DNA from: Photobacterium sp. GB-56
GTDB lineage: Bacteria > Pseudomonadota > Gammaproteobacteria > Enterobacterales > Vibrionaceae
Reading direction: 5' to 3'
Assembly (NCBI RefSeq): GCF_003026105.1
Contig: NZ_PYNW01000008.1
Span: 120,746 to 184,745, forward strand
Length of the DNA stretch: 64,000 nucleotides
In this document: positions 60,981-64,000 of the stretch, piece by piece
Numbering within the stretch: position 1 is the first letter of the stretch
Layout: each line of letters opens with the position of its first letter
Notes under the pieces: generated by a model
Seen by the model: only the letters and a program-made list of their open reading frames with translations
Told to the model about the DNA's origin: nothing
Databases searched by the model: none
Position numbers and translations under genes: made by a program

Positions 60981-61385
60981 ATGGATTTAAGTGTTAAACA
61001 AAAATTTGAAACGTATCCTGATGAAGTAACAGAGTCTCTCTTAGTTATTCGTTCACTTATCATAAATACAGCAAATGAACATGGGATTGCTGATTTAATC
61101 GAAACACTAAAGTGGGGAGAGCCAAGTTATATTTCTAAAATTGGAAGCACTATTAGATATGACTGGAAACCCAAATCCCCAAATGAATATCGTATTTACT
61201 TCCACTGCCAAACAACCTTAGTTGATACCTTTAAAGAGGTATACGGAAATACCTTTGAGTACGAAGGTAATCGGGCATTAATATTTAAGCTTGGCGACCA
61301 TGTTCCAACGAAAGAGTTGTCACACTGCATATCTATGGCATTACGCTACAAAAAGATAAAACACCTTGATTTGTTAGGTGCTTAG
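60981..61385 (+). CDS. DUF1801-family protein (integron cassette)
   Basis: 134 residues of the DUF1801/YdhG-like fold: FETYPDEVTESLLVIRSLIINTANEHGI, TLKWGEPSYISKIG, IRYDWKPKSPNEYRIYFHCQTTLVDTF. Members are small and of unknown function, and are frequent in integron cassettes. GGAG precedes the ATG. The stop is 3 bases before an attC site (61389-61475), which is the layout of a cassette. Confidence 0.85.
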   Translation: MDLSVKQKFETYPDEVTESLLVIRSLIINTANEHGIADLIETLKWGEPSYISKIGSTIRYDWKPKSPNEYRIYFHCQTTLVDTFKEVYGNTFEYEGNRALIFKLGDHVPTKELSHCISMALRYKKIKHLDLLGA

Positions 61386-61388
61386 AAC

Positions 61389-61475
61389 ATATAACAAAGT
61401 AATTAAACAAAGATAATACGTTGTGGGCTTGTTTCTATTGTCGGTTAACAGGCTATAAAATTAGTTGCGTTAAAT
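61389..61475 (+). repeat. Integron attC site 1
   Basis: Starts ATATAAC, ends GTTAAAT (the RYYYAAC/GTTRRRY pair). The ends pair: TAACAAAG-TAATT with the complement of AATTAGTTGCGTTA, with one extrahelical base. Internal GCTTGTT/AACAGGC can form the upper stem. The first 20 bases match attC site 2 except at 2-3 positions (ATATAACAANGNAATTAAAC). Confidence 0.75.
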
Positions 61476-61589
61476 TATATATAGCCTGAACAAGTTGATA
61501 TTAATTTGCCCACGCACATTCTTACGTTTGAACTTTAGATTAATTAGTTACTGTATTGAGAATTCTGTGAATACCGAGGGAGAAGTTTA

Positions 61590-62066
61590 GTGATCACAAT
61601 AAGGAAAGCAACTCAAGCAGATGCGGTTTTAATTCATGCGTTGAGAAGCCGCGCAATCTTAGATAAATGCTCAGCGTACTACAGTAAAGAACAGCTTTCA
61701 TTGTGGACTGATGGGGGAGTGTCTGACGGATTCATTCAAGATGTGCTGGAAACTTTCTATGTTTCTGTCACTGATGGGCGAGTTATTGGTAGTGGTAAAC
61801 TCAATATTGAAACCGGTATGGTTGATGCTATTTTTGTTGATCCTGAGTACTGTGGAATAGGTGCGGCAAAGCAGATGCTTACTTTTTTGGAAAACTTGGC
61901 TAAAGAAAACGGCCTATTGTTGCTGAAATTAGAATCCACGATAAATGCGGCGCCTTTCTATCGTTCATATGGGTTTATAGGGGAGAAACTATCTACCTAT
62001 CATTCACCAAGAGGCATTAGTTTGGATTGTATTCCAATGCAAAAGCCACTGGTAAAGCACGTTTAA
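61590..62066 (+). CDS. GNAT-family N-acetyltransferase (integron cassette)
   Basis: 158 residues. ITIRKATQADAVLIHALRSRAI is the GNAT start; IFVDPEYCGIGAAKQMLTFLENLAKENGL (about 87-115) holds the acetyl-CoA loop (R/Q-x-x-G-x-G/A, here CGIGAA); NAAPFYRSYGFIGE is the C-terminal motif. The substrate is unknown. It follows attC site 1 by 115 bases. Confidence 0.88.
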   Translation: MITIRKATQADAVLIHALRSRAILDKCSAYYSKEQLSLWTDGGVSDGFIQDVLETFYVSVTDGRVIGSGKLNIETGMVDAIFVDPEYCGIGAAKQMLTFLENLAKENGLLLLKLESTINAAPFYRSYGFIGEKLSTYHSPRGISLDCIPMQKPLVKHV

Positions 62067-62620
62067 TAAACTCATTTTTGCCCCCAAATGGCTTGAGGTA
62101 ATTCATTTACCACAAATTACGGTTGTGGTAACTCTTCTACCACAACTTACCACTAATTGAGATACCATCAAAAGCATGTCAGTCCAATGGGCTAGTTCTC
62201 TTGGCTAGCTCATATCAGCCCCAAAGTTACTTAGAACAAATACTCATTCATATTATGATAACGTGATTTTGTATTAGCTTTGTTTACTGTGTATATAAAC
62301 AGTTTAATGACACGTGGTGATTTTATCGCATGAGTTCTGTTTTTAATAAGAAATATTTCTTGTTAAAAAAGGAATAAAATCCATAACCGATTGAAAATTA
62401 ATTAATTTAACATTCTATATTGTATTAAATAAGACTGATTAAATACATTTCTTACTTTTTACACCCTCTTTTGAATCGGTAAATGTAAGAAATTGCTAGC
62501 AAGTTCATAATATGCAACGATTATATCGAGTATGGTAAAGGTATTTCATAAGTATATTTTTGCGCGAAAGTAAGAATGCTTATTAATATACTGTTATGTG
62601 TAGATTGAGGATTTAGAGAA
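62067..62620. other. Non-coding stretch within the cassette region
   Basis: 554 bases without a gene. TTACCACAA (62107-62115) and TTGTGGTAA (62123-62131) form a perfect 9-bp hairpin, followed by further ACCACAA copies to about 62150. Farther right the DNA is AT-rich. No complete attC was found here; CTGTTATGTG near 62591 resembles the right end of one. Confidence 0.4.
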
Positions 62621-63043
62621 TTGAGAAGCACAGTATTAAAGAATATCCGTCAGCGTTCCAAATCGCTGCTTGAATTAGTTGAGTCTCTTGAGCCCTCACT
62701 GCTTGAGGTACAATTAGATGTGCCAAAGAGTAAATCAATTGGTGAGCACATGTGGTGTATTGTAGGTGCAAGAGAAAGTTACGCACGTTCACTCTTAGTT
62801 GGTAAGTGGGACGGTTTTACTTGCTCTCTTGAAAATACTAACAACCTACTTGATATCGTAGCAAAGCTAAAGTCTTCAGAGGTCAAGTTCGAAGAAGCGG
62901 TTACTACCATAAAGAGTTGGACAGAGGAGAGAGATGATTTATTAGTTGACTTACTTGAGCATGAATCAATGCACGAAGGGCAGTTGATTAGGCATGTTTA
63001 TGCCCTTAAGCAAGAAGTGCCAAAGTCAGTAAAATGGGCGTAA
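62621..63043 (+). CDS. DinB-like protein (integron cassette)
   Basis: 140 residues, a four-helix-bundle DinB/YfiT-type protein: SIGEHMWCIVGARESYARSLL (His near 43) and LLEHESMHEGQLIRHVYALKQE (His near 118 and 125) supply the metal-binding histidines. The only reasonable start is TTG at 62621, with AGAG/GAGG ahead. Its stop lies 45 bases before the LysE gene start. Confidence 0.7.
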   Translation: MRSTVLKNIRQRSKSLLELVESLEPSLLEVQLDVPKSKSIGEHMWCIVGARESYARSLLVGKWDGFTCSLENTNNLLDIVAKLKSSEVKFEEAVTTIKSWTEERDDLLVDLLEHESMHEGQLIRHVYALKQEVPKSVKWA

Positions 63044-63087
63044 ACACATATCCTTATCTGTTATATGCACCTCGGAGTATTGTCGTA

Positions 63088-63717
63088 ATGGAAATAAACA
63101 CCTTAGTATTGTTTGTAATTGCAGCTCTATCTATAAACCTGATACCTGGGCCTGATGTAATTTACATTGTAACGAATACAATGAAAGGGAAAATGAAGTC
63201 AGGTATTAAAGCTTCACTGGGTTTAGGTGTTGGTTATTTGATTCATACATTAGCTGCTGTTTTAGGTCTTTCTGCATTAATTCTTAGTTCTGCATTTTTA
63301 TTTGCGATAATCAAGTATTTAGGTGCGGCTTACTTACTCTATCTTGGCGTAATATCAATTATTAATTGTTACCGTAACAATTCTAAAATTTGTGTGGAAA
63401 TTTCAGATGAAAAACAAAGTAATGTTTTCAAGCAAGGCGCCATCGTTAGTGTATTAAACCCTAAAGTCGCAATGTTCTTTTTAGCATTCCTGCCTCAGTT
63501 TATTGATCCAACGGGAGTTAATGCTACAAGCGAGTTGCTGACTTTAGGTTTGTTATTTAGTCTGTTAGCAACATGTTGTAACTTGTTCTATGCCAGTTTA
63601 GGAAGTATTTTGTTTAGTAGTCCTAAAGCTCAGAAATACTCAAGAACACTTGAAGGAGTATCAGGTACAATCTTAATTGGTTTAAGTGCAAAGATAGCCT
63701 TAAGCAGCAATAAATAG
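63088..63717 (+). CDS. LysE-family amino-acid exporter (integron cassette)
   Basis: 209 residues, six hydrophobic helices. The family start LVLFVIAALSINLIPGPDVIYIVTNTMKGK with the conserved PGPD and SVLNPKVAMFFLAFLPQFI (about 126-145) are typical of LysE/RhtB. Substrate is unknown. CGGAG precedes the ATG at 63088; the longer frame from 63034 is rejected. The stop is 3 bases before attC site 2. Confidence 0.88.
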   Translation: MEINTLVLFVIAALSINLIPGPDVIYIVTNTMKGKMKSGIKASLGLGVGYLIHTLAAVLGLSALILSSAFLFAIIKYLGAAYLLYLGVISIINCYRNNSKICVEISDEKQSNVFKQGAIVSVLNPKVAMFFLAFLPQFIDPTGVNATSELLTLGLLFSLLATCCNLFYASLGSILFSSPKAQKYSRTLEGVSGTILIGLSAKIALSSNK

Positions 63718-63720
63718 TGC

Positions 63721-63819
63721 ATATAACAAGGCAATTAAACGGACAAAAACAGTTGGCTTTTGTTCGTACCTCACAATTTTTAGCCAACTGTTTGTTTACC
63801 GCTTATTGCGGCGTTATCC
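63721..63819 (+). repeat. Integron attC site 2
   Basis: Begins ATATAAC, ends GTTATCC. Outer arms pair (ATAACAAGGCAATT with the complement of TTATTGCGGCGTTAT, with extrahelical bases). The upper stem AAACAGTTGGCT (63747-63758) and AGCCAACTGTTT (63782-63793) is 12 bp and exact. It lies right after the LysE stop. No integrase gene is in the window. Confidence 0.85.
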
Positions 63820-63878
63820 CTACCTTTCCTAATACTTACCAGCCAGAATAGAGCTAAGTACGTAACACACTTTTGTCC

Positions 63879-64000
63879 GTGCGACCTGAAGTCGTATGAA
63901 GCGTTGTTCACCGCTTTATGAGTGAACCGTCTGTATCACCAGATGAACCTACGAGCCTGAATAAAGCAGCGGCTCGGACAATGTAACGAAACTTGGCCGT
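63879..64000 (+). mobile_element. Probable 5' end of a group II intron (cut by window end)
   Basis: GTGCGACC at 63879 fits the GUGYG 5' consensus of group II introns. Downstream there are nested hairpins as in domain I: CGAC/GTCG (63882-63894), GTTCAC/GTGAAC (63906-63927), CGAGCC/GGCTCG (63952-63976). TTGTCC directly upstream (63873-63878) is exactly complementary to GGACAA at 63976-63981, as expected for an IBS1-EBS1 pair. The reverse transcriptase would lie beyond the window. It lies 60 bases after attC site 2. Confidence 0.55.

Noticed and set aside
62591..63066. CTGTTATGTG and CTGTTATATG as cassette boundaries
   Set aside because: They resemble attC right ends, but no left partner or stem is found upstream of either, so they are not listed as sites.
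1..64000. CRISPR arrays, tRNA or rRNA genes
   Set aside because: I looked for regularly spaced direct repeats, cloverleaf arms with GGTTCGAATC-type T loops, and rRNA motifs, and saw none. A tRNA/rRNA scan would settle it.

Overview
The window is from a gammaproteobacterium of the Vibrionaceae, most likely a Photobacterium. I infer this from the AT-rich composition, from the complete lateral flagellar system (a second, proton-driven system distinct from the polar one) with its LafK-type sigma-54 activator and MotY, and from integron attC sites at the right end. No genome search was possible, so the species is not fixed.

Layout. 1-19 kb holds mixed metabolic and accessory genes: three tandem small lipoproteins with near-identical leaders (the third NlpE-like); a LysR regulator divergent from a PurA paralog with altered substrate-site residues; two tandem POT peptide transporters with a SemiSWEET gene between them; a Nudix hydrolase; a LysR/VOC pair; rsuA; a cytochrome b561-YceI operon; a YkgJ-like protein; and a PhzF-like protein. 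A lytic transglycosylase gene, flgN and flgM follow, then an orphan type IV pilin gene, then flgA.

19.8-29.8 kb is the rod/hook operon flgBCDEFGHIJKL plus an unknown gene with flagellin-like features, behind a good sigma-54 promoter. 29.8-35.4 kb is an accessory block that splits the flagellar genes: an ArsR-regulated permease, a 1.3-kb AT-rich segment bracketed by a 50-bp direct duplication of the 3' end of an SDR gene and carrying a microcin-like double-glycine peptide relic, then an SDR, a methyltransferase and small membrane proteins. 35.4-42.8 kb (minus strand) is flagellin lafA followed by fliD, fliS, fliT-like, fliK, fliL, fliA, motA and motB. 43.0-50.2 kb (minus) is fliMNPQR-flhBA, ending in a degenerate EAL-domain gene. 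50.7-58.7 kb (plus) is motY-lafK-fliEFGHIJ.

After fliJ come a remnant of an IS200-like/REP-associated transposase and a secreted protein with two chitin-binding-like modules. From about 60.9 kb to 63.8 kb there are integron cassettes (DUF1801, GNAT, DinB-like, LysE) with two attC sites and no integrase in view. The last 120 bases look like the 5' end of a group II intron that runs off the window.

How the parts work together. LafK with sigma-54 should switch on the basal-body, export and hook genes. The sigma-28 factor (fliA/lafS), held by FlgM until hook completion, should then switch on lafA and perhaps other late genes. MotA, MotB and MotY form the proton-driven stator. The EAL-like protein, the FliM without a CheY-binding peptide, the pilin and the post-flgL gene are the parts least explained by the standard model.
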